Assembly (NCBI GenBank): GCA_023489275.1
Contig: JAMDDD010000018.1
Coordinates: 1 to 43,017 of the forward strand
Source: Actinomycetota bacterium
GTDB taxonomy: Bacteria > Actinomycetota > Thermoleophilia > BMS3ABIN01
Length of the DNA: 43,017 bases
Direction of reading: 5' to 3'
Part shown: in pieces, positions 32,156-40,953 of the stretch
Position numbering within the stretch: position 1 is the first letter of the stretch
Layout of the letters: every line of letters starts with the position of its first letter
The notes under the pieces: model-generated
What the model saw: the letters and a program-made list of their open reading frames with translations, nothing else
Told to the model about the DNA's origin: nothing
The model's database searches: none
Translations under genes and position numbers: made by a program

Positions 32156-33304
32156 CTATGACTGCCGCGAGACAAGCGCGCTCACCGCGGCCGCCGCTTC
32201 CCCAATCTCGTCTTCAGTGTTAAAAGGCCCGATGCTGAGACGGACCGCGCCGGTTTTCAGCGTTCCCATCAGGCGGTGCGCACCCGGGGCGCAGTGCAGT
32301 CCGGCCCGGGAAGCGATGTCATAATCGCGGTCAAGCCTGGCGGCTGCCTCAGTCGAGGTCATCCCGGCGATATTGAACGAAACAAGCGGCGCCCGCGGCT
32401 CGCCAAGGCCGGGGCCATAAACGGTAACGCCGGTCATTTTTGCCAACGCCTCGTGCAGTCTGGCGGTCAAAGCCGCTTTGTGGGCAGCCAAGTTCTGAAC
32501 ACCCGCCGCAGCGAGAAAATCGATGGCGGCGCCGAGGCCCGCAATTCCGGGGGTGTTGTACGTCCCTGATTCGTAGCGGTCAGGCCGGCCAAGGGCATCC
32601 TGCCCGGATTCTGAATTCGTGCCGGTGCCTCCCTGCCTGACCGTCATCAGGTCAATGTCAGGGGCTATATAAAGAAGTCCGGTGCCCTGCGGTCCCAGCA
32701 GGCCTTTGTGGCCGGTGCAGGCCAGCATGCCAACCGGCAGTTCCGCCATCTTCAGCGGCAGGGAGCCGGCGCTTTGAGCGGCGTCAACCAGAAGCGGCAC
32801 TTCTCTTTCCGCCAGCCTGGCGGCAATTTCCGCTACCGGTAAAATCGCGCCGGTGACGTTGGATGCATGTGATAGCACCACCAGCCTGGTCCCCGGCTCC
32901 AGCGCGCCCAGAACGTCATCAGCACTGACCCTGCCGGCAGTGTCCGCCGCCGTGAAGGTGATTCTGACGCCGCGGGCCGCCATCGCTTTTAGCGGCCGCA
33001 GCACCGCATTGTGCTCCACCGGTGAGGTCACCACATGGTCGCCGCTTCTGAGATAGCCGTGTAAAGCCAGATTTAGCGAATCAGTGGCGTTTTGGGTAAA
33101 AACCAGATCGGCGCTGTCATTGATTCCCAGCAGCGCCGCCGCCTTCTGCCGGGTCCCAAAGATGATTCGCGCCGCCGCGACGGCCGCCTTGTGAGCGCCC
33201 CGGCCCGGATTGGCGCAGGCGCTGCGGAGGCAGTCATCAACGGCTTGGATGACTTCTTCCGGCTTGGGACAGGTACTGGCGGCGTTATCAAGATAAATCG
33301 TCAT
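32156..33304 (-). CDS. Cysteine desulfurase (class V aminotransferase, SufS/TIGR01977-like)
   Basis: 382-residue PLP enzyme releasing sulfur from cysteine as persulfide. Landmarks are DNAASTCPKPE at the N-terminus, PVEHNA, the lysine that binds PLP in TGHKGLLGPQGTG (about 207), and an active cysteine in RAGLHCAPGAHR. No Suf or Isc scaffold gene is beside it. Its start overlaps the stop of an upstream membrane-anchored protein (ATGA) and it is followed by a MetE-like gene, so the three form an operon. It could supply sulfur for cofactor synthesis or for the lipoate and TusA machinery elsewhere in the window. That link is only inferred. Confidence 0.9.
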   Translation of the reverse strand: MTIYLDNAASTCPKPEEVIQAVDDCLRSACANPGRGAHKAAVAAARIIFGTRQKAAALLGINDSADLVFTQNATDSLNLALHGYLRSGDHVVTSPVEHNAVLRPLKAMAARGVRITFTAADTAGRVSADDVLGALEPGTRLVVLSHASNVTGAILPVAEIAARLAEREVPLLVDAAQSAGSLPLKMAELPVGMLACTGHKGLLGPQGTGLLYIAPDIDLMTVRQGGTGTNSESGQDALGRPDRYESGTYNTPGIAGLGAAIDFLAAAGVQNLAAHKAALTARLHEALAKMTGVTVYGPGLGEPRAPLVSFNIAGMTSTEAAARLDRDYDIASRAGLHCAPGAHRLMGTLKTGAVRLSIGPFNTEDEIGEAAAAVSALVSRQS

Positions 33305-33780
33305 GTCAATTTTTTTTCTATGCTATCAATAATCGGCGACAAGTCAGTGGAAGGCCGGTAGGCTTGGCCGCTGAGAAAAAAGAGATTGCGCGTCTGCGAA
33401 TACGGCAGCTCCAGTGTATTATCCCCTCCGAAGGAGAAGACAAGCAACTCCGACACGGACTGGTCTGACTCACCGGCAACCATCCTGGCCTTGCTGATGC
33501 CCGTGCTTAACGCTGTAAATTCTCCGGTTCTGCCGCCGACCATAAACGACGATACACCGCCGCGGGCATCATAAACAAAAATGCTCATAAAACCGGCATG
33601 CGGTGCATCAACCGGCGTATGACGGCGCGCCGCCGTCCCCACTACGGTGTCAACGGCAACCGGCACCGGATTGCTCCCGGAGCCGCCCCGGGCGTGGGCC
33701 AGCAAAATAATCCCCATCGACAGGATGGCCAGAGCGGCAATCGGTACGACGGCGCTCGATTTTTTCGATTTCAACGGCAT
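33301..33780 (-). CDS. Membrane-anchored protein, unknown function
   Basis: 159-residue protein with a short basic N-terminus, one hydrophobic segment (about 11-29) and an extracytoplasmic part with a VYDARGGVSSFMVGG and a late FFLSGQAYRPSTDL stretch; the family is not recognised. The ATG at 33780 has AGGA eight bases upstream; an in-frame extension to 33945 has no membrane-like start and is unlikely. Its stop overlaps the cysteine desulfurase start by four bases, so it is probably cotranscribed and coupled. It is divergent from ileS. Confidence 0.65.
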   Translation of the reverse strand: MPLKSKKSSAVVPIAALAILSMGIILLAHARGGSGSNPVPVAVDTVVGTAARRHTPVDAPHAGFMSIFVYDARGGVSSFMVGGRTGEFTALSTGISKARMVAGESDQSVSELLVFSFGGDNTLELPYSQTRNLFFLSGQAYRPSTDLSPIIDSIEKKLT

Positions 33781-33830
33781 TTCAAATTTCCTACCGAAAA
33801 ATGATACCTGCCTCCGCCCCATTCTCCAAG

Positions 33831-33860
33831 TTGCAAAAAAACCGTTAAACCTCGTATATT
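33831..33860 (+). promoter_or_regulatory. Candidate promoter for ileS
   Basis: TTGCAA (33831-33836) and TATATT (33855-33860) are 18 bases apart on the plus strand, giving a leader of about 90 bases to the ileS ATG. No T-box or other tRNA-sensing element was recognised in that leader. Confidence 0.4.
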
Positions 33861-33959
33861 GTAGTGTCTTCGGCGCGAAAGATTCATTGCCGCCGGGCTG
33901 TTTTTCTGCTTTGGCCCCGGAATGATTTGCCGGGTCAATAACCACGCTCTATCTCAAAA

Positions 33960-36900
33960 ATGGACGAAACCAAAAGCCAAAAGGGACACATTTACAAACC
34001 GGTATCGCCGCAGGTGAGCTTTCCCGAGGTGGAGGCGGAAATCCTTTCCTTCTGGAAGGAAAACGTCATTTTCCAAAAAAGCGTCGAACTGCGCCGGGGA
34101 GCCGAGGAATTTGTATTTTATGAGGGGCCGCCCACCGCCAACGGCAAACCGGGCTCGCACCACGTGCTCTCGCGGATCTTTAAGGATATCTTCCCCCGCT
34201 TTAAAACCATGAAAGGCTTCCACGTGCCTCGCAAAGCCGGCTGGGACACGCACGGACTGCCTGTCGAGCTGGAGGTGGAACGGCAGTTGGGAATCAGCGG
34301 CAAGCGGGATATCGAGAAGATAGGCATTGCCAAATTTAACCGCCTTTGCCGCGAGAGCATCTACCGCTACCTCGAGGACTGGGAGCGGCTCACCGAGCGG
34401 GTCGGCTTTTGGATCGACACTCAAGACGCCTACTACACGCTGGACAACGGCTATATCGACAGCGTCTGGTGGGCGCTCAAGCAGATCTGGGAAACCCGCG
34501 ACTTAAACGGCAAGCGCCTGCTTTACTATGATTACAAGGTTGTGCCTTACTGCGCCCGCTGCGGCACCACCCTTTCCAGCCATGAGGTCGATCAGGGATA
34601 CAAAACCGTGGAAGATCCATCGGTTTATGTCCGTTTCCCGCTGGTTGATGATCCGGATCTCTCTTTGCTGGTCTGGACAACGACGCCCTGGACGCTGATC
34701 AGCAATGTCGCCGCCGCCATCAGCCCCGACATTGCCTATGCGGAAATCGAACATGAGGGGCAGCGTTTGATCATGGCGCAGGATCTTGTTCCCAAGCTGT
34801 TTAAAGACGAGGCCCGGATTGTCAGGGGGATCCCCGCCGCCGCGCTGGCGGGGCGCGCATATAGCCCGCCCTATGACTTTGTTCGGCCTGATAAAAAGGC
34901 CTATTTCATCGTCGAAGCGGATTTTGTTTCCGCGGAAGAAGGAACCGGCATCGTTCATATCGCGCCTGCTTTTGGCGCCGATGACATGATGGTGGCGCGC
35001 CGCCGGGACCTGCCGCTGATCAATCCGGTCAATGAGGAAGGCCGTTTTGATGAGCGGGTCAAGCCATGGGCGGGACAGTTTGTCCGGGACGCCAATGAGG
35101 AGATCGTCCTCGAACTTGAGCAGCGGAACCTGCTGGTGGCGCATGTTCCCTACGAGCATTCCTACCCGCACTGCTGGCGGTGCGATACGGCGCTCATCTA
35201 CTACGCCAAGGCAAGCTGGTATATTAAAACAACCGAGATCAGGCAGGAGTTGCTGGCGGCAAATGAAGAAGTCACCTGGCATCCGGATCATATCAAGCAC
35301 GGCCGCTTCGGCAACTGGCTGGAAAACAACATCGATTGGGCTCTTTCGCGCGAGCGCTACTGGGGCACGCCGCTGCCGGTATGGCGCTGCCGGGATGGTC
35401 ATGAGCATTGCGTCGGAGGCATCGACGAGTTAAGAAAGTTGTCAACCGAACCGCTCGCTGATGACCTTGATCTGCACCGGCCTTTCATCGATGCCGTAAA
35501 GCTCGAGTGTCCCCAGTGTGGCGCTGAGATGACGAGGGAGCCGGAAGTGATTGATGCCTGGTTTGATTCCGGTAGCATGCCTTTTGCCCAGTGGCACTAT
35601 CCATCCCTGCCGGACAGCAAGACTTTGCTGGAGTCATTCTATCCCGCCAATTTCATCTGTGAGGCGATCGACCAGACGCGCGGCTGGTTTTACAGCCTGA
35701 TGGCGGTGAGCACGTTGCTTAATCATGCGGCCAGCGCTAAAGGAACTGACAAGGAAAATCTGGAATTGTTCCTCAAGGCAGGCAGCAGCTATCAGAACGT
35801 CGTCTGCCTTGGACATATCCTCGACCGCGACGGACAGAAGATGAGCAAATCCCGGGGCAACGTCGTTGAGCCGTGGCAGGTGCTTGACCGGCAGGGAGCC
35901 GACGCTTTCCGCTGGTACCTGTTTACGGTCAGCTCCCCCTGGTACCCGCGCCGGTTCTTCCCGGAAGCAATCGACGAGGTGGTGCGCAAATTCCTGCTGA
36001 CGTTGTGGAACACCTATTCATTTTTTACCGTCTACGCGAATATCGACGGGTTCAATCCGCTGTCGCATGATATCCCGGTTGACGAGAGACCGCTGATGGA
36101 CCGCTGGATCATCGGCAGCCTTCAGGTGCTGGTGAACCGGGTGACAGGCTACCTGGAGCGGTATGACGCCACCACGAGCGGCCGGGAAATCCAGGTATTC
36201 GTTGACGACCTTTCCAATTGGTATGTCCGCCGCAGCCGCCGGCGCTTCTGGAAGAGTGAAGAGGACCGGGACAAAATCAGCGCCTACCTCACGTTGCACG
36301 AATGCCTGGTGACGGTGGCGAAGCTGCTGGCGCCGTTTACGCCCTTTATTTCAGAAGAGATTTACCGCAACCTGGTCTGTTCAGTTGACGCTGCCGCGCC
36401 GATGAGCGTACATCTGTGCGATTTTCCCGAGTCTGACGTCATTTTCAGCGAACTATCCGAACGCATGCAGCTCGTGCGCCGGATCGTCAATCTCGGCCGC
36501 GCCACCCGGAACAAGGCGGCTGTCAAAACAAGGCAGCCGCTGGCGGAGGCCGTCGCCGTGGCCAGTGACGAGGAGCAGGTGGCGCTGGCTGGGCTGGAAC
36601 ATTTGATCCTGGAAGAGCTGAATGTCAAACGATTGGGCTTTGTTTCCACAGTTGACCAGCTTTACGATGTAAAGCTGAAACCGAACCTGCAAAAACTGGG
36701 GCCGCGCTTCGGCTCCCGCCGGCCCCAGGCCGACGCTGCCATCGCCGCCCTTGACCCTGCTGAAGTGCGGGCGCTGATTGAAAATGGCGGCATCGGCATT
36801 ATGGTCGACGGCCGGGAAGAACAGCTTCAGAAAGATGACATCCTGGTAGAGAAGGTGAACCGGGAAGGATACGCCGTCGAGGAAGGCGGTGGTTATGCGG

Positions 36901-37205
36901 TTGCCATCAAGACCGGGCTGACGGAACCTCTTCGCCGGGAAGGCCTGGCGCGCGAGCTGGTGCACAAAGTTCAGAACCTGCGCAAGGAAGCCGGCTTTGA
37001 GATTGAAGATACCATTACCGCCTGGGTTTCCGGAAGCGGCGAACTTGAAGACGTCATCCGGGAACACGCCGAATTTTTTCAGGCGGAGACGCTGTGCCGG
37101 GAGCTTAATTTTGCGGCAGCGCCGGCGGGCGGGAAGATTTATACAGCGACCGTCACCATTGACAGCGAAGCTTTGAGCGTGTCTATCTTACGCTCAAATA
37201 GTTGA
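33960..37205 (+). CDS. ileS: Isoleucyl-tRNA synthetase, IleS2 type
   Basis: Class I aminoacyl-tRNA synthetase, 1081 residues, full length. The HIGH-type motif appears as PPTANGKPGSHHVLSR, the KMSKS loop as DGQKMSKSRGN (about 624-634), and the editing domain lies between. The N-terminal VSFPEVEAEILSFWKE and this HIGH variant place it in the IleS2 group (eukaryote-like, often mupirocin-tolerant), frequent in actinobacteria. The ATG at 33960 has no visible Shine-Dalgarno sequence. The function in translation is certain; regulation is not visible beyond a candidate promoter. Confidence 0.96.
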   Translation: MDETKSQKGHIYKPVSPQVSFPEVEAEILSFWKENVIFQKSVELRRGAEEFVFYEGPPTANGKPGSHHVLSRIFKDIFPRFKTMKGFHVPRKAGWDTHGLPVELEVERQLGISGKRDIEKIGIAKFNRLCRESIYRYLEDWERLTERVGFWIDTQDAYYTLDNGYIDSVWWALKQIWETRDLNGKRLLYYDYKVVPYCARCGTTLSSHEVDQGYKTVEDPSVYVRFPLVDDPDLSLLVWTTTPWTLISNVAAAISPDIAYAEIEHEGQRLIMAQDLVPKLFKDEARIVRGIPAAALAGRAYSPPYDFVRPDKKAYFIVEADFVSAEEGTGIVHIAPAFGADDMMVARRRDLPLINPVNEEGRFDERVKPWAGQFVRDANEEIVLELEQRNLLVAHVPYEHSYPHCWRCDTALIYYAKASWYIKTTEIRQELLAANEEVTWHPDHIKHGRFGNWLENNIDWALSRERYWGTPLPVWRCRDGHEHCVGGIDELRKLSTEPLADDLDLHRPFIDAVKLECPQCGAEMTREPEVIDAWFDSGSMPFAQWHYPSLPDSKTLLESFYPANFICEAIDQTRGWFYSLMAVSTLLNHAASAKGTDKENLELFLKAGSSYQNVVCLGHILDRDGQKMSKSRGNVVEPWQVLDRQGADAFRWYLFTVSSPWYPRRFFPEAIDEVVRKFLLTLWNTYSFFTVYANIDGFNPLSHDIPVDERPLMDRWIIGSLQVLVNRVTGYLERYDATTSGREIQVFVDDLSNWYVRRSRRRFWKSEEDRDKISAYLTLHECLVTVAKLLAPFTPFISEEIYRNLVCSVDAAAPMSVHLCDFPESDVIFSELSERMQLVRRIVNLGRATRNKAAVKTRQPLAEAVAVASDEEQVALAGLEHLILEELNVKRLGFVSTVDQLYDVKLKPNLQKLGPRFGSRRPQADAAIAALDPAEVRALIENGGIGIMVDGREEQLQKDDILVEKVNREGYAVEEGGGYAVAIKTGLTEPLRREGLARELVHKVQNLRKEAGFEIEDTITAWVSGSGELEDVIREHAEFFQAETLCRELNFAAAPAGGKIYTATVTIDSEALSVSILRSNS

Positions 37206-37586
37206 GTTACCGCTCAGCCAATTTATTGAGAAATTTACGCGGAGCTTGTCTCGATTTGCCGGATCTTTTGCCGGGCGGCATCAATCCGGCAGGCTATCCT
37301 GTTCCGGCTGCAACGGCTTCGGCAGCCTCCTCAAAGACGGCTTCCTAACCCATGAGGGCCGCGAGGCATTTTCCTGCCGCTGGAGCGCTCCAGGAATATG
37401 TGCCGCGCCGCTTTTTGAAAAGCCGCCCAATCATCCCCTTACCCATCTTTTCCCCCGGCCTCGCTGCAAGTTATCTTCCGGGACAGGTTGTTTGTAGTCG
37501 GACGGTGACCTAACGGATGATCAATTAAATGATTTTTGATATTATCCAGATACTAATTTATTCTTATCTTTTTACGGGGGGATCAC
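37206..37586. other. Gap between ileS and the stress protein gene
   Basis: About 380 bases without a recognised gene. It contains a perfect 14-base palindrome (CTGGAGCGCTCCAG, 37380-37393), a GCCGGAT/ATCCGGC inverted pair downstream of ileS, and the candidate promoter of the next gene. Open frames in it show no family features. Confidence 0.5.
37536..37564 (+). promoter_or_regulatory. Candidate promoter for the universal stress protein gene
   Basis: TTGATA (37536-37541, five of six) and TATTCT (37559-37564, four of six) are spaced by 17 bases, about 23 bases before the GTG start at 37587. Confidence 0.4.
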
Positions 37587-38045
37587 GTGTTCGATAAAAT
37601 GATGGTCGCGACTGATGGTTCTGACAACGCCGACGCGGCTGTTCGGTACGCGGCGGAAATGGCAAAAAAAATGGGCACCCGTGAGGCCCTGGTCGTGCAC
37701 GTATGCCCCGGCTGTACCGCTGATATAGATGTGCATGACGTCAATAGGGAAGCAGCCGAGCAAATCCTTCAGAATGCCAAGCACTTGTTTTCCGGGGGAA
37801 AAGATGGGTATCGCACTCTGGTCGAAATCGATTACCCTCCCGAATCCATCAGCACGGCGATTGTCGACATCGCTGAGAGGGAAAAGGTTGATCTTCTGGT
37901 TCTGGGAAGCCGTGGTCTAAGTGAGTTCAAGGGGCTGTTGCTGGGAAGCGTCAGCAACAGGGTTGTCCAGAAAGTCAGCTCCCCGGTGCTCGTGATCAAA
38001 CACGGCGCGGCAGAGAAATCCGGTTCATCAACCGGCATGGATTAA
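37587..38045 (+). CDS. Universal stress protein (UspA family)
   Basis: 152-residue cytoplasmic UspA-domain protein with the ATD-GS opening (MMVATDGSDNA) and the ATP-binding GSRGLSEFKGLLLGSVSNRV motif (G-2x-G-9x-G-S). It therefore belongs to the nucleotide-binding subclass. The start is GTG at 37587 with a GGGGGGAT ribosome binding site. It is a single gene with its own candidate promoter. It usually functions in stress or starvation responses; the target here is unknown. Confidence 0.9.
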   Translation: MFDKMMVATDGSDNADAAVRYAAEMAKKMGTREALVVHVCPGCTADIDVHDVNREAAEQILQNAKHLFSGGKDGYRTLVEIDYPPESISTAIVDIAEREKVDLLVLGSRGLSEFKGLLLGSVSNRVVQKVSSPVLVIKHGAAEKSGSSTGMD

Positions 38046-38077
38046 CAGAAGGAAGACGGCCGGCAGAATCGCCGCGG

Positions 38078-38326
38078 TTAATTCTCTGCGTCTGACCGGG
38101 ACCGCACCGCCACGAGCCACTGTGGCCTGAATGTGGTGCAGGCCTCTCCTTTTGGCAACGAGCACAGGTCGCTGACGCCAAAGAAACAGGATTCGCAGGA
38201 GACTTCGGTGACAGAAAGCTGACTTTCTTCTACAGCCTGATGCTGCTGGACCCTGGGGTTGCGCGTCCTTAAAACCGTAGCTCCTCCTTCTGCCGTAGGT
38301 AATGGTAAACTGAATCTTAGCGTCAA
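38078..38326 (-). CDS. Probable small Cys-rich (zinc-ribbon-like) protein
   Basis: 82-codon frame whose second half reads SCESCFFGVSDLC-SLPKGEAC-TTFRP: cysteines spaced like a zinc-ribbon or small iron-sulfur protein, with a CxxCFF...C pattern that is unlikely by chance. The start is uncertain. TTG at 38326 has only a weak AAAGG upstream, and a strong AGAAGGAGGAG inside the frame has no normal start codon at the right distance. It is convergent with the stress protein gene. No membrane segment or signal is seen. Function unknown. Confidence 0.45.
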   Translation of the reverse strand: MTLRFSLPLPTAEGGATVLRTRNPRVQQHQAVEESQLSVTEVSCESCFFGVSDLCSLPKGEACTTFRPQWLVAVRSRSDAEN

Positions 38327-38442
38327 AGAGAAAGCCTTTCAATACCCGTTTGCGGCATACTTCCCGCAAATTGCAGCTTTTTTTAATGTTGTCAAGCATG
38401 AAGACATTTTTAAGGAGCAGCCTGGCCGGTGATGAAATCTCA

Positions 38443-38471
38443 TTGTCACCATGATCGTTTGTTATTATATT
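38443..38471 (+). promoter_or_regulatory. Promoter for the lipoprotein gene
   Basis: TTGTCA (38443-38448) and TATATT (38466-38471), each five of six to consensus, are spaced by exactly 17 bases, about 70 bases before the lipoprotein start. Confidence 0.6.
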
Positions 38472-38541
38472 TGGGAAAATCAGCCGGCTGACACAAGCGG
38501 TCTCCGCTTCCGAAATATTTGAATTAAAGCTCGAACATGTG

Positions 38542-39288
38542 ATGAAAAAACTTTTCTGTCAAAGCACGACGGCTGTTTTTATCGGATTCCTGACCGCGAT
38601 GGTTGTGATTATTGTTGCTTCCGGCTGCGGGACTGGGTCGGCAACCGCGACGCATCAGGCCACGACCGGGACTGTCGCTACAACCGAGACGTCACCGGCG
38701 GTTACTGCAACAGCTCCAGCCACTCCTGCCGGAATCATCCTGGATGACAACCTAAGAAGCGCGACCGGCGTGCCCGATGCCGCCGACATGAAAGTACTGA
38801 TTGATCTGCAAAAGCACGTACCATATCCGGTTATGGTTCCCACCGAGCTTCCCGGCGGGCTGCAGCTGGACCCCGATCTGGTTGGTTACGAAGCCTCCTC
38901 GTCTCCGGATGATCCGGCCGGCTTTTACAGTTACCGTTACTATGAGCCCGGCAACCAGGCGCGCATGATTACCTTTAATCAGAGCATCTCCAACAGCCAG
39001 CCGCTTTCCGGCTATTACCTGACCGAAACCAATATCGGCGGTACTGATTTTCAGGTCTACTGGCACCAGACCAGGGTTTACCTGCCGAACGGAGCGCCGG
39101 TGCGGGTTCCTGAAGTTGGCAAGGCGGAAACTTTCGTCGTTGTGTGGAAAGGTTCCTACAAGGATGCTTCCGGAAAGCAGCAGGACCTTTATTACAGCAT
39201 GACCACCGGCACCTGGACCGGCTGGGAATGGCAGGACATCAAAGCGATTCTGGAAAGCATCCAACCGCTGTCGGCGGTCGGCTCCTGA
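38542..39288 (+). CDS. Secreted lipoprotein, unknown function
   Basis: About 248-residue exported protein. A hydrophobic N-terminal segment ends in a lipobox-like VASGC, so it is probably lipid-anchored. A Thr/Ala-rich, low-complexity linker follows (about 32-64), then a globular C-terminal domain with PTELPGGL, many aromatic residues and a final WEWQDIKAILESIQ helix, loosely like DUF4367-type domains. The family is not firmly recognised. The start may be ATG 38542 or GTG 38539; neither has a good ribosome binding site. It has its own promoter and is convergent with the dehydrogenase gene. Confidence 0.75.
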   Translation: MKKLFCQSTTAVFIGFLTAMVVIIVASGCGTGSATATHQATTGTVATTETSPAVTATAPATPAGIILDDNLRSATGVPDAADMKVLIDLQKHVPYPVMVPTELPGGLQLDPDLVGYEASSSPDDPAGFYSYRYYEPGNQARMITFNQSISNSQPLSGYYLTETNIGGTDFQVYWHQTRVYLPNGAPVRVPEVGKAETFVVVWKGSYKDASGKQQDLYYSMTTGTWTGWEWQDIKAILESIQPLSAVGS

Positions 39289-39321
39289 GGGTTTTCGCCG
39301 GCAGAAAAACCGCGCGGCCGA

Positions 39322-40338
39322 CTATGCCTTCGCGGCCATCGCCGCGATAATGGCCTCCGCCATCTCGGACGTGCCGGCGCTGCCGCCGAGATCGTAAGTC
39401 ACCTGTTTTCCTTCCCCGATGACCTTCCGGACGGCAGCCATGATGCGGTCGGCGGCATCCGTCTCACCTAAGTGTTTCAGCATTAGCACCGCTGAAAGAA
39501 TGGTCGCGGTCGCGTTGGCCTTGTTCTTGCCGGCGTACTTGGGGGCGCTGCCGTGAACCGGTTCAAAGACGGCCATCTCGTCGCCGATATTTGCTCCCGG
39601 CGCGACGCCCAGCCCGCCCACCAGGCCCGCGCACAGATCGGAGACAATGTCGCCATACAGGTTAGGCAGGACCATGACATCATACAATTCCGGCTTTTGC
39701 ACCAGCTGCATACACATGTTATCGACGATCCGGTCCTCAAATTCGACGTCGGGGTAGGCTTCAGCAACATGGCGGGCCGCTTCCAGGAACAGGCCGTCAC
39801 TGCATTTCATGATGTTGGCCTTGTGAACCGCCGTAACCTTGCGTCGCTTTTCCCGCCGGGCATATTCAAAGGCAAATCTCACCACCCGTTCGGAAGCGCG
39901 CCGGGTGATAATTTTGATGCTCTCGGCGGCATCCGGGCCCACCATATGCTCGATGCCGGCATACAGGTCTTCGGTGTTTTCCCGGACGATAACGAGGTCA
40001 ATACCGGTATAGCGGGATTTTACCCCCGGAATGGATACCGCAGGCCGCAGATTAACATATAAGTCAAGCGCCTGTCTCAGAGTGACGTTGACGCTGCGAA
40101 ATCCGCCGCCGACGGGTGTTGTCACCGGGCCCTTGAGGGCGACGCCTGTCTCGCGGATCGACTGCAGGACATGATCGGGGAGCGGGGTGCCGTACTCCGC
40201 CAGCGCTTCCGACCCGGCTGTGACTTCCTTCCAATCGATGCTGACGCCGCTCGCGTCAACCACCTTGCGGGCAGCGGCAATAATTTCCGGCCCGATGCCG
40301 TCGCCGGGAATCAGCGTAACCTGATAAGAATCTGACAT
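39322..40338 (-). CDS. NAD-type isocitrate/homoisocitrate dehydrogenase
   Basis: 338-residue beta-decarboxylating dehydrogenase. The substrate-specificity helix reads [18 protein letters not shown] and is followed by [13 protein letters not shown]. These are the isocitrate (or homoisocitrate) signatures, unlike 3-isopropylmalate dehydrogenase, which has a different loop. The C-terminal [21 protein letters not shown] is the nucleotide-binding part of the NAD type. The start ATG at 40338 has GAGAGG upstream. It lies 111 bases after LeuD with a small GC hairpin (40367-40390) between them. With the upstream citrate-synthase-like and aconitase-type genes it would complete oxaloacetate to 2-oxoglutarate. 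Confidence 0.85.
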   Translation of the reverse strand: MSDSYQVTLIPGDGIGPEIIAAARKVVDASGVSIDWKEVTAGSEALAEYGTPLPDHVLQSIRETGVALKGPVTTPVGGGFRSVNVTLRQALDLYVNLRPAVSIPGVKSRYTGIDLVIVRENTEDLYAGIEHMVGPDAAESIKIITRRASERVVRFAFEYARREKRRKVTAVHKANIMKCSDGLFLEAARHVAEAYPDVEFEDRIVDNMCMQLVQKPELYDVMVLPNLYGDIVSDLCAGLVGGLGVAPGANIGDEMAVFEPVHGSAPKYAGKNKANATATILSAVLMLKHLGETDAADRIMAAVRKVIGEGKQVTYDLGGSAGTSEMAEAIIAAMAAKA

Positions 40339-40449
40339 ATGCCTCTCACTTGCTGTTTACAAATAACCGGCGGCCACTGGGACCGCCCGGAAAAGAGAGA
40401 TAAAAATATCATATTTTCGAAGGGATGGCTTCGTGCCTTTGCGGCAGAT

Positions 40450-40953
40450 TCAGGTCTCCAGATTGAAATCGCCATATTTCCGGAAGTGTTCCACGATGCC
40501 GCCGTCATTTAATATCTTAACCATCACCGGCGGCAGCGGCTGAAAGCTGAGCTGCTCGCTACGGGTCAGATTGCGGACGGTCCCCGCGGCCAGGTCGACT
40601 TCCAGCTCGTCGCCCTGGGAAATTCCGGCAGTATCGAGCTCCAGCACCGGCAGCCCGACGTTGATCGCGTTCCGGTAAAATATCCGCGCGAAAGATTTCG
40701 CCAGCACAGCGCTCACCCCCGCCAGCTTAATGATGCGAGGGGCATGCTCGCGGCTTGAGCCAAGGCCGAAGTTGCGTCCGGCAACCACGAAATCACCCGG
40801 TTGCAGCTGCGAGGCAAAATCCGGATTGGCGTCCTCGAGCACGTGCTTGGCCAGCTCCGGCAGGTTTGTCCGGAGATGGAAGTAGCGGCCGGGCGCGATA
40901 TGATCCGTGGAGATGCTGTCTCCGAAGACCCATGCTTTGCCTCGTAAAATCAT
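40450..40953 (-). CDS. Aconitase-type small subunit (LeuD/homoaconitase family)
   Basis: 167-residue swivel-domain subunit of the 3-isopropylmalate dehydratase/homoaconitase family. GDSISTDHIAPGRYF at the N-terminus and NFGLGSSREHAP (60-71) are the diagnostic stretches. It pairs with the large subunit encoded immediately upstream; start and stop overlap by four bases (ATGA). In archaeal-type members the substrate can be isopropylmalate, homoaconitate or citrate. The neighbouring dehydrogenase points to citrate or homocitrate. Confidence 0.9.
   Translation of the reverse strand: MILRGKAWVFGDSISTDHIAPGRYFHLRTNLPELAKHVLEDANPDFASQLQPGDFVVAGRNFGLGSSREHAPRIIKLAGVSAVLAKSFARIFYRNAINVGLPVLELDTAGISQGDELEVDLAAGTVRNLTRSEQLSFQPLPPVMVKILNDGGIVEHFRKYGDFNLET

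Larger units (their letters stand above)
38046..38538. other. Gap with a probable small gene and a promoter
   Basis: Between the stress protein and the lipoprotein gene. It holds the 82-codon Cys-rich frame on the minus strand, a TTTGCGG/CCGCAAA hairpin (38349-38370), and the promoter of the lipoprotein gene. Confidence 0.5.

Noticed and set aside
33861-33959. T-box riboswitch before ileS
   Set aside because: The leader is short, with no T-box consensus and no specifier-type stem.
37246-37497. Plus-strand 83-codon frame after ileS
   Set aside because: Composition is not protein-like, there is no ribosome binding site, and no family was recognised.
38028-38399. Minus-strand 123-codon frame overlapping the stress protein end
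   Set aside because: It overlaps the stress protein gene and a better frame with a clear cysteine pattern (38078-38326); composition is Arg-rich, as in a shadow frame.
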